A stretch of DNA of 35,269 nt, from positions 1 to 35,269 of the forward strand of contig UQKD01000029.1 in NCBI GenBank assembly GCA_900541585.1, read 5' to 3'. The position numbers were made by a program, and so were the translations under genes. This DNA comes from an uncultured Alistipes sp. Its GTDB lineage: Bacteria > Bacteroidota > Bacteroidia > Bacteroidales > Rikenellaceae. Positions 14,866 through 24,093 of this stretch are shown here, in pieces; within the stretch, counting starts at the first letter, position 1; each line of letters opens with the position of its first letter. Below the pieces are notes generated by a model, which made no database searches, was not told the DNA's origin, and saw only the letters and a list, made by a program, of their open reading frames with translations.

Positions 14866-15966
14866 TTATACGAACGGAATTTTCACCACTTCGGCCTTCA
14901 CGGGCTTCTCGCGGATGATCACAGCGATTTCCGTGCCCGGTTTGGCATAGGCCGCCTCGACGTATCCCAGCGCCACGCCGACTTTCAGGCAGGGAGACAT
15001 GGTTCCCGAAGTGACGTGACCGATCCCGGTTCCGTCCGGCGCGGCGATCGCGTAGCCGTGGCGCGGAATGCCCCGCTCGACCATTTTCAACCCCACCAGC
15101 TTGCGCCCCACGCCCTCGGCTTTGAGGCGTTCCATCGCGGCGCGGTCGATGAAATCCTTGCCCTCGGCGAATTTCGTGATCCACCCCAGCCCGGCTTCGA
15201 GCGGCGACGTGGTGTCGTCGATGTCGTTGCCGTAGAGGCAAAAGCCCTTCTCCAGACGCAGGGTGTCGCGCGCCCCGAGGCCGATGTTTTTCAGCCCGAA
15301 CTCCTCGCCGGCCTCCCAGAGGGCCTTCCAGAGTTTATCGCCGTCTTCGTTGGCGACGTAGATCTCGCAGCCGCCCGACCCGGTGTAACCCGTGATCGAA
15401 AGGATGGCGTCGCACCCGGCGACGGGCATCTTCTTAAAGGTATAATACTCCATCCCTTCCACCGGCTCGGCGCACATTTTCTGCACGATCTTCATGGCCA
15501 GCGGACCCTGCACGGCCAGCTGGCAGATTTCGTCCGAAGCGTTGTAAAGTTCCCTGCCGTGGCCCGCCTCCATGCCGAAGGCCTTGCCCTCGGCGCAGAT
15601 ATGCTTCCAGTCCTTGTCGATATTGGCGGCATTGACGCAGAGCATGTAGGTTTCGGCGTCGATGCGGTAAACCAGAATGTCGTCGACGATGCCCCCGCGG
15701 CCGTTGGGCATGCAGGTGTACTGCACCTTGCCGTCGAAGAGCTTCGAGACGTCGTTGGTCGTGATGCGTTGCAGCAGGTCGAGCGCCCGGGGACCCTTGA
15801 CCCAGATTTCGCCCATGTGGCTCACGTCGAAGACCCCGGCGCCGTTGCGCACGGCCATGTGCTCGTCGGTGATGCCCGTGAATTCGATGGGCATGTTATA
15901 ACCCGCAAATTCGGCCATCCTGGCCCCTGCGGCGATGTGATACTTGGTGAATACGGTGGTTTTCAT
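14866..15966 (-). CDS. gcvT: Glycine cleavage system T protein (aminomethyltransferase)
   Basis: The product is 366 residues, the standard length. GcvT moves the methylene group from the lipoyl arm of GcvH to tetrahydrofolate and releases ammonia. Family features: N-terminal [33 protein letters not shown], the folate-binding region with [25 protein letters not shown] and [12 protein letters not shown] near the C-terminus. Other gcv genes are not in the window. It lies between the GNAT-like gene (30-base gap) and the DHOD-like gene. Confidence 0.96.
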   Translation of the reverse strand: MKTTVFTKYHIAAGARMAEFAGYNMPIEFTGITDEHMAVRNGAGVFDVSHMGEIWVKGPRALDLLQRITTNDVSKLFDGKVQYTCMPNGRGGIVDDILVYRIDAETYMLCVNAANIDKDWKHICAEGKAFGMEAGHGRELYNASDEICQLAVQGPLAMKIVQKMCAEPVEGMEYYTFKKMPVAGCDAILSITGYTGSGGCEIYVANEDGDKLWKALWEAGEEFGLKNIGLGARDTLRLEKGFCLYGNDIDDTTSPLEAGLGWITKFAEGKDFIDRAAMERLKAEGVGRKLVGLKMVERGIPRHGYAIAAPDGTGIGHVTSGTMSPCLKVGVALGYVEAAYAKPGTEIAVIIREKPVKAEVVKIPFV

Positions 15967-15996
15967 ATATAACGTGTGTTTGATGCAGGCTTCATG

Positions 15997-17205
15997 TCAT
16001 TCCGAACGGCGCTTGACCCCCAGGCGCGGACAGCGGTGGAACTCCTTCGTCCGGTCGAACAGGTAACGGTAGGTGGTGTGGACCTTGTGGCGCGTGGCGC
16101 AGACGTAGGTTTCGATCATGCGGTTCATCACGGGGTTGAAGTCGCCGATCCACGCCAGTTCCATCGATTTGTAGGGATTTTTGGTCCGCTCGAGGAACTG
16201 CCAGTACTTGACCATGATGGCCGACTCGACGCCCTTGCCGTGAAATTCGGGAGCGATGCCGAAGATGATGGCGAAGATCCTGTCACACGACTTGCGAACC
16301 TTCAGGTCCCACATCAGGCGCAGTTTCTGCCACAGCCCGAACTTACCGTGGAACTTGCCGATCAGGCGGTTCAGGTCGGGGACGGTGATGAAGAAGCCGA
16401 TCGGCTCGTCGTTGAAATAGGCGAAGAAGATGATATTGGGATCGATGATCGGTTTCATCTCGTGGACCATCTCCAGCGCCTCCTCCTGCGTCATGGGCCT
16501 CACGCCAGAGAAGAGCGACCACGCTTTGTTGTAGATAACGCGGAAACTCTCGGCCGCCTCCTCCAGGTTCTTCATGTCGATGTTCTCGACACGGTAACCC
16601 GGGACCGTATAGAGCCGTTCGGCGCGAGCGAAGATCTGCTTGTTGGCCTCCGAATCGTTGACGCGCCAGATGAAACTGTGCTGGTTAAAATAGTTCTGAA
16701 ACCCGTAGTTTTCGAACAATTCCTTATAATAAGGGGGATTGTAGGGATTCATATAGAGCGGCTGAAACTCGTAGCCCTCGACCAGCAGCCCCCACCAATC
16801 GCGGCGCTGTCCGAAGTTGATCGGACCGTCCATCGCCTCCATGCCGCGGCTGGCCAGCCACATGCGCGAGGCTTCGAACAGCATGTCGGCGACCTGCTGG
16901 TCGTCGACCGACTCGAAAAAGCCGCAGCCGCCCGTGGGCTGCTCCTCGATGGCGGCCTTCTCGCGGTTGTAGAAGGCGGCGATGCGCCCCACGACTTCGC
17001 CCCGGGTGTCGCGCACCATCCAGCGGATGGCCTCGCCGTCGGCGAAAAGCTCGTTTTTCGAAGGGTCGAAAACCTTGAGGACGTCCACGTCCAGCGGACG
17101 GACCCAGTTGCGGTTGCCTTTGTAAATCTTTTCGGGGAAGACCAGCCACTCGCGTTCCAGGGCGGGGGTGGTCACCTCCTGCAGGGTATATTTCTCCTTG
17201 CTCAT
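15997..17205 (-). CDS. GNAT-like acyltransferase family protein, function unknown
   Basis: The product is 402 residues with no signal peptide. N-terminal LEREWLVFPEKIYKGNRNWVRPL and GEVVGRIAAFYNREKA, the central GGCGFFESVDDQQVADMLFEAS and DGPINFGQRRDWWGLLVEG, and the C-terminal FGIAPEFHGKGVESAIMV with the acetyl-CoA-loop-like F-H-G-K-G place it in a large GNAT-related family common in Bacteroidota. The N-terminal half also has a GNAT-like appearance, so this may be a double GNAT. Substrate unknown. It is first in the operon with gcvT and the DHOD-like gene and divergent from the receiver/ATP-grasp gene. Confidence 0.8.
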   Translation of the reverse strand: MSKEKYTLQEVTTPALEREWLVFPEKIYKGNRNWVRPLDVDVLKVFDPSKNELFADGEAIRWMVRDTRGEVVGRIAAFYNREKAAIEEQPTGGCGFFESVDDQQVADMLFEASRMWLASRGMEAMDGPINFGQRRDWWGLLVEGYEFQPLYMNPYNPPYYKELFENYGFQNYFNQHSFIWRVNDSEANKQIFARAERLYTVPGYRVENIDMKNLEEAAESFRVIYNKAWSLFSGVRPMTQEEALEMVHEMKPIIDPNIIFFAYFNDEPIGFFITVPDLNRLIGKFHGKFGLWQKLRLMWDLKVRKSCDRIFAIIFGIAPEFHGKGVESAIMVKYWQFLERTKNPYKSMELAWIGDFNPVMNRMIETYVCATRHKVHTTYRYLFDRTKEFHRCPRLGVKRRSE

Positions 17206-17236
17206 CTTGTCTTGCGGTTATTTTCAGCGTTTCCGA

Positions 17237-17268
17237 TTTCAAAGGTAACAATTTTTTCCTTATTTTTG
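17237..17268 (+). promoter_or_regulatory. Promoter of the receiver/ATP-grasp gene
   Basis: TTTC at 17237-17240 (one mismatch to TTTG), a 20-base spacer and TATTTTTG at 17261-17268, 25 bases before ATG 17294. It is face to face with the minus promoter at 17240-17247. Confidence 0.65.
17240..17247 (-). promoter_or_regulatory. -7 element of the GNAT-gcvT operon
   Basis: On the minus strand 17247 to 17240 reads TACCTTTG, 34 bases before ATG 17205. The -33 element is not clear. It overlaps the spacer region of the divergent plus-strand promoter, so the two are likely to compete. Confidence 0.7.
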
Positions 17269-17293
17269 TTGGTAGAACAAATTTAGCATCCGA

Positions 17294-20275
17294 ATGAACA
17301 AAAGCCTGGAACAATACATGCCCGACGGGAGCAAACTCCCCTACCGCTTCATGAAATACCGGATTCACAAAATCCTGCTCGTATGCTGCAGCTACGACGG
17401 GTACATTCTGGAGGAGGACGGGCACATCGAGTCGCAGATCAACCAGGAGTACATCGACCTCAACATGTCGAACCCGCCGTCGCTGACGCGCGTCAGCTCG
17501 ACGGCCGAGGCGCTGGAGGCGCTGGCCCGGGACGATTCGTTCGATTTCATCCTCACGATGTACAACGTCGGCGAACCCGACGTCTTTTCGTTCGCCAAGA
17601 TCGTCAAGGAGCGGCATCCCAATACCCCCGTGGCGCTGCTGACCTCCTTTTCGAAGGATATTTACCGCCGCATCGAGGAGCAGGACCGCTCGGGACTGGA
17701 CTACATCTTCTCGTGGCACGGCAACACGGAACTGATCATCGCCATCATCAAGCTGATCGAGGACAAGATGAACGCCGACGAAGACATCCGCGAAGGAGGC
17801 GTGCAGGCCATCCTTCTGGTCGAGGACTCGATCCGCTTCTATTCCACCTATTTACCCGAGATCTACAAACTGCTGCTGCTCCAAAACACCGAATTCCTGA
17901 AGGACGCCTTCAACGAGCAGCAGCAGGTGCTGCGCAAACGCGCACGCCCGAAAATCCTGCTGGCACGCTGTTACGAGGAGGCCGTGGAACTGTACGAACG
18001 TTACAAGAAAAACCTGCTGGGCGTGATCTCCGACGTGGGGTTCGTGCTCCGCCGCAACGACCCGCCCGAGAGCGAGAAACTCGACGCCGGCATCGACCTC
18101 TGCCGCCGCATCCGCGAAGACAATCCGCTGATGCCCGTACTGTTGCAGTCGTCGCAGGTGGCCTTCGGCAAGCAGGCCGCGGAGCTGGGCGCGGGATTCA
18201 TCGCCAAGAATTCCAAGACGCTGCTCTCGCAGCTGCACGACTACATCGCCGTGGAATTCGCCTTCGGGGACTTCGTCTTCAAGGACCCCGACACGGGGAC
18301 CGAGATCGGCCGCGCGAAAGACCTGACGCAGATGCAGCAGATGATCGCCACGATCCCCGACCGGGCCTTCGAATACCACACGTCGCAGAACCACCTCTCG
18401 AAATGGCTCTACTCGCGGGGACTGTTCCCGCTGGCAGCGTCGATCCGCCAGTACAACAAGAGCCACTTCTCGTCGGTCGAAGAGCACCGCCGCGTGCTGG
18501 TGGGACTCATCCGCGACTACCGCACGCTGCTCGGGCAGGGCGTCGTGGCGCGTTTCGACACCGAGACCTACTCCGACGCCGTGGCCTTCGCACGCATCGG
18601 CGAGGGATCGCTCGGCGGCAAGGCCCGCGGTCTGGCGTTCATGAACTCGATGCTCATGAAGCACCGCCAGTACGACAAGCACGAAAACGTGCGCATCATG
18701 ATCCCGCGGTCGGTGGTCATCGCCACGGAGTTCTTCGACGACTTCATCCGACACAACGGCCTTAAATACATCATTTCGCAGGATTTCTCCGACGAGGAGA
18801 TCCTCTCGGAATTCGTCAGTTCGGTGCTTCCGTTCCGGCTGCGCGAGGCGCTGAAAAGCTACATCCGCACCGTGCGCACGCCGCTGGCCATCCGCTCGTC
18901 GTCGAAACTCGAAGACTCGCACTACCAGCCCTTCGCCGGCATCTACTCGACCTACATGATCCCCTACGTCGACAACGAGGACCAGATGCTGCGCCTGCTG
19001 CTCAAGGCGGTCAAAAGCGTCTACGCCTCGGTCTATTTCGCGGCGTCGAGGGCCTACATCCAGTCGTCGCAGAACCTTATCTCGGAGGAGAAAATGGCCG
19101 TGATCATCCAGGAAGTGTGCGGCACGGAACAGGACGGGCTGTACTTCCCCACCTGCTCGGGCGTGGCCCGTTCGATCAACTACTATCCCATCGGCGACGA
19201 GCGCCCGGAGGACGGCGTCTGCAACATCGCCATGGGGCTGGGCAAACTGGTCGTGGACGGCGGACGCACGCTGCGCTTCTCGCCCCGCTACCCGCAGAAG
19301 GTGCTCCAGACCTCGACGCCCGAGTTGGCGCTGCGCGACACGCAGAACGAAGTGCTGGCCCTGAGCCTCCGGCCCGAGGAGTTCCGCACGTCGATCGACG
19401 ACGCGGTGAACCTGCGCCGGCTGGGCCTTACGGAGATCGGCGGCTTCCGCAACTCGAAATTCGTCTGCTCGGTCTGGGACCGCGAGAACGAACGCATCTC
19501 CGACAGCCCGTTCGACCAGGGACGCAAGGTCATCACGTTCAACAACATCCTCAAGTACAACACCTTCCCGCTGGCCGAAATCATCTCCGACATCCTCCAG
19601 ATGGGCGCCGAGGAGATGCGCTGTCCCGTGGAGGTGGAATTCGCCGTCAACATGGACGTGGCTCCCGGGCAGCGGCAGGTTTTCAACCTGTTGCAGATCC
19701 GCCCGATTATCGACAACCAGGACAACCGGTCCATCGACTGGAACGAGGTCGACGCCTCCCGGGCGCTGATCTACGGCGAACAGGCCCTCGGCATCGGGCA
19801 AATGACCGACATCGCCGACATCATCTACGTGAAGTCCGACGCTTTCGACTCGCTCTCGACCGAGAAGATCGCCGAAGAACTACTGACGCTCAACAACCGC
19901 ATGCGCGACCAGGGACGGCCGTACATTCTCGTAGGACCCGGCCGCTGGGGCTCCTCGGACCCGTTCCTCGGGGTTCCAGTCAAGTGGAACCACATCTCCG
20001 AGGCCAAGGTGATCGTCGAGTGCGGCATCGAGAAGTTCGACGTGGAGCCTTCGCAGGGCACGCACTTTTTCCAGAACGTCACCTCGCTGGGCGTGGGTTA
20101 CCTGACGATCAACCCCTTCCGCGGCGACGGCCTCTTCCGCGAAAAGGAACTCGACGCCCGGCAGGCGCTGTACGACGGAACGTACCTGCGGCAGGTGCGC
20201 TTCGACCGCCCGCTGTGGGTCTGCATCGACGGGCGTTCGAACAAAGGGATGGTGCGCGAAGGGAACGACGATTAG
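17294..20275 (+). CDS. Receiver-like domains fused to a PPDK/PEP-synthase ATP-grasp domain
   Basis: The product is 993 residues. Residues 26-157 resemble a response-regulator receiver without its acidic pair and without an obvious phosphate-accepting Asp (ILTMYNVGEPD). Residues 171-320 are a better receiver: ILLVEDS, candidate phospho-site D247 in LLGVISDVGF and a lysine at 305 in FIAKNS. From about 435 comes the ATP-grasp domain of pyruvate phosphate dikinase and PEP synthase: GEGSLGGKARGLAFM, LAIRSSSKLEDSHYQPFAGIY and NLLQIRPII. The swivelling phosphohistidine domain (G-G-x-x-S/C-H) and the PEP-binding barrel are absent; a further C-terminal region of about 170 residues has GPGRWGSSDPFLGVPV. 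It cannot be a normal PEP synthase; a regulatory phosphotransfer role is an inference. Confidence 0.85.
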   Translation: MNKSLEQYMPDGSKLPYRFMKYRIHKILLVCCSYDGYILEEDGHIESQINQEYIDLNMSNPPSLTRVSSTAEALEALARDDSFDFILTMYNVGEPDVFSFAKIVKERHPNTPVALLTSFSKDIYRRIEEQDRSGLDYIFSWHGNTELIIAIIKLIEDKMNADEDIREGGVQAILLVEDSIRFYSTYLPEIYKLLLLQNTEFLKDAFNEQQQVLRKRARPKILLARCYEEAVELYERYKKNLLGVISDVGFVLRRNDPPESEKLDAGIDLCRRIREDNPLMPVLLQSSQVAFGKQAAELGAGFIAKNSKTLLSQLHDYIAVEFAFGDFVFKDPDTGTEIGRAKDLTQMQQMIATIPDRAFEYHTSQNHLSKWLYSRGLFPLAASIRQYNKSHFSSVEEHRRVLVGLIRDYRTLLGQGVVARFDTETYSDAVAFARIGEGSLGGKARGLAFMNSMLMKHRQYDKHENVRIMIPRSVVIATEFFDDFIRHNGLKYIISQDFSDEEILSEFVSSVLPFRLREALKSYIRTVRTPLAIRSSSKLEDSHYQPFAGIYSTYMIPYVDNEDQMLRLLLKAVKSVYASVYFAASRAYIQSSQNLISEEKMAVIIQEVCGTEQDGLYFPTCSGVARSINYYPIGDERPEDGVCNIAMGLGKLVVDGGRTLRFSPRYPQKVLQTSTPELALRDTQNEVLALSLRPEEFRTSIDDAVNLRRLGLTEIGGFRNSKFVCSVWDRENERISDSPFDQGRKVITFNNILKYNTFPLAEIISDILQMGAEEMRCPVEVEFAVNMDVAPGQRQVFNLLQIRPIIDNQDNRSIDWNEVDASRALIYGEQALGIGQMTDIADIIYVKSDAFDSLSTEKIAEELLTLNNRMRDQGRPYILVGPGRWGSSDPFLGVPVKWNHISEAKVIVECGIEKFDVEPSQGTHFFQNVTSLGVGYLTINPFRGDGLFREKELDARQALYDGTYLRQVRFDRPLWVCIDGRSNKGMVREGNDD

Positions 20276-20325
20276 GATTTCGAATAAATTTCCCCGAAAA
20301 GATTACAATCTGTCGGAAATATTTT

Positions 20326-20333
20326 TATATTTG
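20326..20333 (+). promoter_or_regulatory. -7 element of the gdhA promoter
   Basis: TATATTTG, exact match to TAnnTTTG, 54 bases before ATG 20388. The matching -33 position reads ATTA/TTAC, so it is weak and may need an activator. Confidence 0.65.
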
Positions 20334-20387
20334 TGAAAGAATAGAACCCGAACTGAACATGCAAACCAACCAAAAACCGATAGAGCT

Positions 20388-21725
20388 ATGAACGTTAACA
20401 AAATTATGGCGGAACTCGAGCGCAAGCACCCCGGCGAAAGCGAATACCTGCAGGCCGTGCGCGAAGTTCTGATGACCGTGGAGGATGCTTACAACCAGCA
20501 CCCGGAATTCGAAGCCAACCGCATCGCCGAACGCATCGTGGAACCCGACCGAACCTTCACGTTCAAGGTCGTATGGGTCGACGACAAGGGCGACGTGCAG
20601 GTGAACACGGGCTACCGCGTGCAGTTCAACAACGCCATCGGCCCCTACAAGGGCGGACTGCGCTTCCACCCCTCGGTGAACCCCTCGATCCTGAAATTCC
20701 TCGGATTCGAGCAGATCTTCAAGAACGCCCTGACGACCCTTCCGATGGGCGGCGCGAAGGGCGGTTCGGATTTCAATCCCAAGGGCAAGTCGGACCGTGA
20801 GGTGATGCGTTTCTGCCAGGCCTTCATGACCGAGCTGTGGCGTCACATCGGCCCGCAGACCGACGTTCCGGCAGGCGACATCGGCGTCGGCGGACGCGAA
20901 ATCGGCTATCTCTACGGCATGTACCGCAAGCTGGCCCAGGAGAACACCGGCGTGCTGACGGGCAAGGGCATGACCTACGGCGGTTCGCTGATCCGTCCCG
21001 AGGCGACGGGCTTCGGAGCCGTCTATTTCCTGCGCCAGATGCTCGAAAAGGCCGGCATGGACATCAAGGGCCAGACCATCGCCATCTCGGGCTTCGGCAA
21101 CGTGGCCTGGGGCGCGGCGACGAAGGCCACGGAACTGGGCGCCAAGGTGGTGACGATCTCGGGTCCCGACGGTTACATCTACGATCCGGAAGGCCTCGAC
21201 GCCGAGAAGATCGCCTACATGCTGGAACTGCGCGCGTCGAACAACGACGTGGTAGAACCCTACGCCAAGAAGTTTCCCGGCTCGACGTTCTTCGCGGGCA
21301 AGAAACCGTGGGAGGTCAAGGTGGACATCGCCATGCCGTGCGCCACGCAGAACGAACTGGACGGCGAAGATGCCAAACGCCTGCTGGCCAACGGCGTGAA
21401 GGTCGTGGCCGAGGTTTCGAACATGGGCTGCCGCCCGGAAGCCATCGACGCCTTCATCGCGGCGAAGATTCCCTACGGACCGGGCAAGGCCGTGAACGCC
21501 GGCGGCGTGGCCACGTCGGGTCTCGAAATGACGCAGAACTCGCAGAAACTCAACTGGACGGCCGAGGAGGTCGACGCCAAGCTGCACCAGATCATGTCGT
21601 CGATCCACCACGCCTGCGTGGAATACGGCACCGAGAAGGACGGCTACCTCAACTACATGAAGGGCGCCAACATCGCCGGATTCATGAAGGTCGCCAAGTC
21701 GATGGTCGAGCAGGGCGTGCTGTAA
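20388..21725 (+). CDS. gdhA: NADP-type glutamate dehydrogenase
   Basis: The product is 445 residues, the size of hexameric glutamate dehydrogenases. It interconverts 2-oxoglutarate plus ammonia and glutamate in the cytoplasm. Visible signatures: GPYKGGLRFHPSVN with substrate lysine, LPMGGAKGGSDFNPKGKS with the catalytic lysine, the dinucleotide fold beginning TIAISGFGNVAWGAA, and NAGGVATSGLEMTQNS. The pattern FNPKGKSDREVMRFCQAF is that of the NADP-dependent biosynthetic form. ATG 20388 gives the family N-terminus MNVNKIMAELERKHPGE. The gene is single, with its own promoter and terminator. Confidence 0.96.
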   Translation: MNVNKIMAELERKHPGESEYLQAVREVLMTVEDAYNQHPEFEANRIAERIVEPDRTFTFKVVWVDDKGDVQVNTGYRVQFNNAIGPYKGGLRFHPSVNPSILKFLGFEQIFKNALTTLPMGGAKGGSDFNPKGKSDREVMRFCQAFMTELWRHIGPQTDVPAGDIGVGGREIGYLYGMYRKLAQENTGVLTGKGMTYGGSLIRPEATGFGAVYFLRQMLEKAGMDIKGQTIAISGFGNVAWGAATKATELGAKVVTISGPDGYIYDPEGLDAEKIAYMLELRASNNDVVEPYAKKFPGSTFFAGKKPWEVKVDIAMPCATQNELDGEDAKRLLANGVKVVAEVSNMGCRPEAIDAFIAAKIPYGPGKAVNAGGVATSGLEMTQNSQKLNWTAEEVDAKLHQIMSSIHHACVEYGTEKDGYLNYMKGANIAGFMKVAKSMVEQGVL

Positions 21726-21747
21726 GCCGAAAGGCCTCATACAACCG

Positions 21748-21785
21748 AAAATCGGAACTTCCCGGCCGGGAGGTTCCGATTTTTT
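21748..21785 (+). terminator. gdhA terminator
   Basis: AAAATCGGAACTTCCCGG pairs with CCGGGAGGTTCCGATTTT over 18 positions (one G-U pair), then runs into TTTTTC. The arms meet at GG|CC, so only a few central bases can form the loop. Confidence 0.9.
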
Positions 21786-21855
21786 CAACCCCGGCAAAAA
21801 AAGGTTGCACAGGCAGCTATTATTTCATATATTACACGCAACCAACCCGCACAGT

Positions 21856-22689
21856 ATGCGTCACTCCTTCCTGATCGCCTGCCTCGCGCTGTCGTCGTGC
21901 GCCGCTTCGCAGTGTCCGCAGCTCTACATGAGCAGAACCCGCGGCGGAATGCCGTGTTATTTCACCGACGAATACGGCCACGCCGTTTTCGGGAATGCCC
22001 GTTACGAAGACGCCCGGCAGTTTATCGGCGACCGGGCCGCCGTACGGCTCAACGGCAAATGGGGGTTCATCGACCCCACGGGCGCAACGGCCATCCCCCT
22101 GCAATACGACTGGTGCAGCAGTTTCGGGGAATACGGGTTCGACAAGAGCGTCGCGATGGTCAAAAACGAAGTCGACAAATTCAAAGTGCCGATTCTTTCG
22201 GATTGCCCGACGGCCCTGATCGACCGGAAAGGCAACCGGGTCACGCCGTTCTACGGGTTCATCTTCCCGGTCCGGGACAAGGCGGCGTTCGTGAACGACG
22301 GTCGCACGGATTTCGCGGATACCCGGTTGCAGAACCTGGGCTTCGCCGACGGGAAATGGGGCTGCGTCGATCCGAAAGGCCGTCTCGTCGTGCCGTGCGT
22401 CTATGAACTGGCCTACCTGCTCGAAAGGACCTACGGATTCGCAATCGTGCGGCGCGACGGCAAGTGGGGCGTGCTGAACGACCGCGGCCGGCCGATCGTC
22501 CCGTGCGTCTACGACGCGGTCTATTACAAGTCCGGCCATACCGTCATCGACACGCAGGCCGACACGGCAGAAGCCGGGAAGAGCGTCGCGGCTCCGAACG
22601 GCGGGTTCCGGGAAAAACTGCTCTACATGCAGAAAGAGGACGAAACAGAGATTTTCACCGAGAAAGGCAGGCGGGTGCGCGGCGAATAG
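21856..22689 (+). CDS. WG-repeat lipoprotein
   Basis: The product is 277 residues from ATG 21856, chosen because it starts the signal peptide MRHSFLIACLALSSCAAS, with a lipobox-like LSSC. Three clear WG repeats follow: NGKWGFIDPTGATAIPLQYD, DGKWGCVDPKGRLVVPCVYE and DGKWGVLNDRGRPIVPCVYD, with a more diverged region between the first two. WG (KWG) repeat proteins are abundant in Bacteroidota, often exported; the binding partner is unknown. It is probably anchored in a membrane facing the periplasm or outside. It stands alone and converges with pgi. Confidence 0.88.
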   Translation: MRHSFLIACLALSSCAASQCPQLYMSRTRGGMPCYFTDEYGHAVFGNARYEDARQFIGDRAAVRLNGKWGFIDPTGATAIPLQYDWCSSFGEYGFDKSVAMVKNEVDKFKVPILSDCPTALIDRKGNRVTPFYGFIFPVRDKAAFVNDGRTDFADTRLQNLGFADGKWGCVDPKGRLVVPCVYELAYLLERTYGFAIVRRDGKWGVLNDRGRPIVPCVYDAVYYKSGHTVIDTQADTAEAGKSVAAPNGGFREKLLYMQKEDETEIFTEKGRRVRGE

Positions 22690-22704
22690 GAGCCGCCATC
22701 CGAA

Positions 22705-22737
22705 AAAAGGTCCATCCGCCGAACGGATGGACCTTTT
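22705..22737. terminator. Bidirectional terminator between the WG-repeat gene and pgi
   Basis: A 14-base perfect stem AAAAGGTCCATCCG / CGGATGGACCTTTT (22705-22718, 22724-22737) closes a CCGAA loop. T runs lie on both strands (TTTT on plus, six T on minus), fitting two convergent genes. Confidence 0.92.
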
Positions 22738-22754
22738 CATTATCGGCCAAACGA

Positions 22755-24089
22755 TTACAGCCGCGCCTTGATGGCTTTCGACGCCTCCTCGTAGCCGGGT
22801 TTATCCAGCAGGGCGAACATGTTCTTCTTGTACGCCTCGACACCGGGCTGGTCGAAGGGATTCACACCCAGCATATAGCCGCTGATGCCGCAGGCCTTTT
22901 CGAAGAAGTAGAGCAGCGAGCCGACGACTTCGGCGGAGATTTCGGGAATCTCGATGCGGATGTTGGGCACGCCGCCGTCCACATGGGCCAGCTGAACGCC
23001 CAGTTCGGCCATACGGTTGACCTCCGAAATACGCTTCCCGGCCAGGAAGTTCAGCCCGTCGAGGTTCTCCCCGTCGGCCTCGATCAGCACCTCGGCAGCG
23101 GGTTTGGCCACCGAAATGATCGTCTCGAACAGGGTGCGCTCGCCGTCCTGGATATACTGGCCCATCGAGTGCAGGTCGGCCGTCAGCGTGACGCTCGCCG
23201 GGAAGATGCCCTTGCCCTGCTTGCCCTCGCTCTCGCCGTAGAGCTGTTTCCACCACTCGTTGATATATTGCAGTTTAGGCTCGTAGGAACCCAGAATCTC
23301 GATCTTCTTGCCTCCGTCGTAGAGGATGTTGCGCACGGCGGCGTAGACGGCTGCCGGATTCTCCTCGAAAGGCACGCCTTCGGCCGTGGCCTTCTCCATC
23401 TCCTGCGCGCCGCGGACGAGGGCCGCGATGTCCACGCCGGCGACGGCCAGCGGCAGCAGCCCCACGGGGGTCAGCACCGAGAAGCGTCCGCCCACGTCGT
23501 CGGGAATGACGAACGTCGGATAGCCCTCCTGCGTGGCCAGCGTCTTCAACGCCCCGCGCGCCTTGTCGGTGATGGCCACGATGCGCTCCGCAGCCTCTTT
23601 CTTGCCGTAACGCTTTTCGATCTCGGCCTTGATCAGGCGGAACGCGATGGCCGGCTCGGTCGTCGTACCCGACTTCGAGATCACGATGGCGGCGATCGAA
23701 TGCTCCTTCAGCGCGGCAAGCAGTTCGGCGGTGTAATCCTCCGAAATGTTCTGTCCGGCGAAAATGACCGTGGGGTCCTTCTGCTCCTTGTGCAGGAGTT
23801 TGAAGGGATCGCTCATGGCTTCGAGCACGGCCTTGGCGCCGAGGTACGAGCCGCCGATGCCGATGCAGACGACCACGTCGGCCTTCGAACGCAGTTTCGC
23901 GGCCTCGTTTCGGATGGCGTCGATCTCATTCTCCGAAATCGACGAGGGAAGGCGCACCCAACCCAGAAAATCGTTGCCGGCACCCTTGCCCGAATGCAGC
24001 AGGGCATTGGCAGCCTGCGCCTTGGCCTCGATGTCAGCGGAAATCTCAATGCCCGTCTTGGCAATGTCCAATTTCACATTTTTCATCAT
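22755..24089 (-). CDS. pgi: Glucose-6-phosphate isomerase
   Basis: The product is 444 residues, the short bacterial form. It interconverts glucose 6-phosphate and fructose 6-phosphate in glycolysis. Sugar-isomerase motifs are [54 protein letters not shown] and a C-terminal [14 protein letters not shown] block (here [15 protein letters not shown]). The two first codons are both ATG (24089, 24086). It starts 4 bases after the gpsA stop, so the two form an operon. Confidence 0.96.
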   Translation of the reverse strand: MMKNVKLDIAKTGIEISADIEAKAQAANALLHSGKGAGNDFLGWVRLPSSISENEIDAIRNEAAKLRSKADVVVCIGIGGSYLGAKAVLEAMSDPFKLLHKEQKDPTVIFAGQNISEDYTAELLAALKEHSIAAIVISKSGTTTEPAIAFRLIKAEIEKRYGKKEAAERIVAITDKARGALKTLATQEGYPTFVIPDDVGGRFSVLTPVGLLPLAVAGVDIAALVRGAQEMEKATAEGVPFEENPAAVYAAVRNILYDGGKKIEILGSYEPKLQYINEWWKQLYGESEGKQGKGIFPASVTLTADLHSMGQYIQDGERTLFETIISVAKPAAEVLIEADGENLDGLNFLAGKRISEVNRMAELGVQLAHVDGGVPNIRIEIPEISAEVVGSLLYFFEKACGISGYMLGVNPFDQPGVEAYKKNMFALLDKPGYEEASKAIKARL

Positions 24090-24093
24090 ATCG

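Noticed and set aside
17852..19801. Minus-strand open frame of 649 codons
   Set aside because: It is the complement of the receiver/ATP-grasp gene, with Arg/Val/Asp-rich low-complexity sequence and no motif; GC-rich codon use keeps antisense frames open.
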